DNA of 64,000 bases from Bacteroidota bacterium (GTDB lineage Bacteria; Bacteroidota; Bacteroidia; Bacteroidales; JAAYUG01), in the NCBI GenBank assembly GCA_029571215.1, contig JAKPTE010000028.1, positions 16,409-80,408 on the forward strand, in the 5' to 3' direction. The notes beneath the pieces were generated by a model. The model did no database searches and was not told the origin of the DNA. It was given only the letters and a program-made list of their open reading frames with translations. Shown here piece after piece: positions 63,546 through 64,000 of the stretch. Within the stretch, counting starts at the first letter, position 1. Every line of letters begins with the position of its first letter. A program made the translations under genes and the position numbers.

Positions 63546-64000
63546 TTATTTTTCGTCCTCATTCGATATTTGTTGATACACAAGCGCCTCCATCGCATCA
63601 AAGTGATCTTTGTCTTGGGTCTTGATGAGCTCCAAAAGATCTTTTAGAACTGCTCCAGCTTCTGCGAGAATAGATGGATCATGCTCAGGCTCTCCAAAAC
63701 CAGCACTGTGTGAATAAGTGTGGAGAAATCGGAGAATCCTTTGTTTTTTCACCTTGTCAAACGCAACACTCTGCATTTGCTGCCAAAGTTCCCCTGAGGC
63801 TTGGGGCTGCCGAAAGGCGAGAAACGCCTCCAACAACCGCCTCGCCATATTCGGGAGGACATAGTTCTTCTCCAAGTCGGCTGGTTTTTTATCAATGGAC
63901 GCGCGATAGACGCAGGCGAATAGATAGTGGTACTCCGATTCGTACTGCTCGAGCAAGGGATCAAGCAATCGAACACCTGCACATCGGCCATTCTGGTCAT
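63546..64000 (-). CDS. AAA ATPase C-terminal end (restriction-linked, RloC/PrrC-like), cut by right edge
   Basis: The frame is open from the window edge for 150 residues and ends at 63546. The readable part is [29 protein letters not shown] near the middle, and [13 protein letters not shown] before a helical tail that ends [11 protein letters not shown]. This is the C-terminal lid of large AAA_13-type ATPases such as RloC or PrrC, which often lie inside type I restriction loci and act as anti-phage or tRNA-cleaving toxins. The ATPase core and any nuclease part are outside the window, so the specific family is uncertain. The gene precedes the hsdS remnant, RAYT and hsdR on the same strand. Confidence 0.75.
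   Translation of the reverse strand, partial: DQNGRCAGVRLLDPLLEQYESEYHYLFACVYRASIDKKPADLEKNYVLPNMARRLLEAFLAFRQPQASGELWQQMQSVAFDKVKKQRILRFLHTYSHSAGFGEPEHDPSILAEAGAVLKDLLELIKTQDKDHFDAMEALVYQQISNEDEK

Noticed and set aside
1..64000. CRISPR array or prophage
   Set aside because: I saw no regularly spaced direct repeats, cas genes, integrase, capsid, portal or terminase genes.

Overview
The window comes from a Bacteroidota chromosome, most likely a Bacteroidales-type or related environmental lineage. The evidence is the gene content: YfhO, DUF2723, DUF5916, DUF6427, short TonB proteins, gliding/T9SS-style C-terminal modules, and the eukaryote-type single-chain GlyRS. Many genes also have the Bacteroidota -7 promoter element TAnnTTTG, and the base composition is moderate. 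No rRNA operon, prophage or CRISPR array is visible. There are two tRNA genes, Gln(TTG) and Ala(GGC).

Layout. 1-6.5 kb: a YfhO membrane protein cut by the left edge, glyS, a DUF2797 zinc-ribbon protein, and a PspC-PadR-PspC envelope-stress trio. 6.5-10 kb: tRNA-Gln, two hairpins, cstA, a double-SIS protein and aat. 10.2-14.7 kb: the translation block rplM-rpsI-rpsB-tsf and then, behind a terminator and its own promoter, pyrH-frr. 14.7-21.3 kb: an O-antigen-ligase-like protein, an AAG-type DNA glycosylase, purD with DUF6427, and several secreted or lipoproteins. 21.5-33.9 kb: a nine-gene signalling operon on the minus strand. 34.1-40.2 kb: a nitroreductase facing an operon of DUF2723, polysaccharide deacetylase, HprK-like kinase, PqqD-like and lasso-B2-like proteins. 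40.3-58.7 kb: housekeeping and envelope genes (barrel protein, DUF5916, DUF4139, AlbA_2 protein, two TonB paralogues, a lipoprotein, hflX, asd, a lamin-tail secreted protein, lpxK, sppA). 59.1-64 kb: an accessory island with a small membrane protein, a hairpin-rich repeat, hsdR, a REP-type Y1 transposase, an hsdS 3' remnant and the C-terminus of an AAA ATPase.

The strongest candidate for an under-described system is the 21.5-33.9 kb operon. It contains a CheR with intact motifs, a membrane PAS/GAF sensor with no transmitter domain, a second CheR whose SAM-binding motifs are degenerate, a stand-alone CheB esterase, a membrane GAF protein, a PAS/GAF/SpoIIE phosphatase, a SiaB-like kinase, a SiaC-like phosphoacceptor and an ABCG-like transporter with a TerB-like N-terminus. 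It has no MCP, CheA, CheW or response regulator. The reading that fits best is a SiaABC partner-switch module joined to chemotaxis-derived methylation enzymes, with the transporter as a possible output. That functional reading is inference.

Other notable items are an orphan lasso-type maturation trio without a visible precursor or cyclase, a long acidic tail on ribosomal protein S2, and the Y1 transposase gene joined by 4-nt overlaps to both an hsdS remnant and hsdR.
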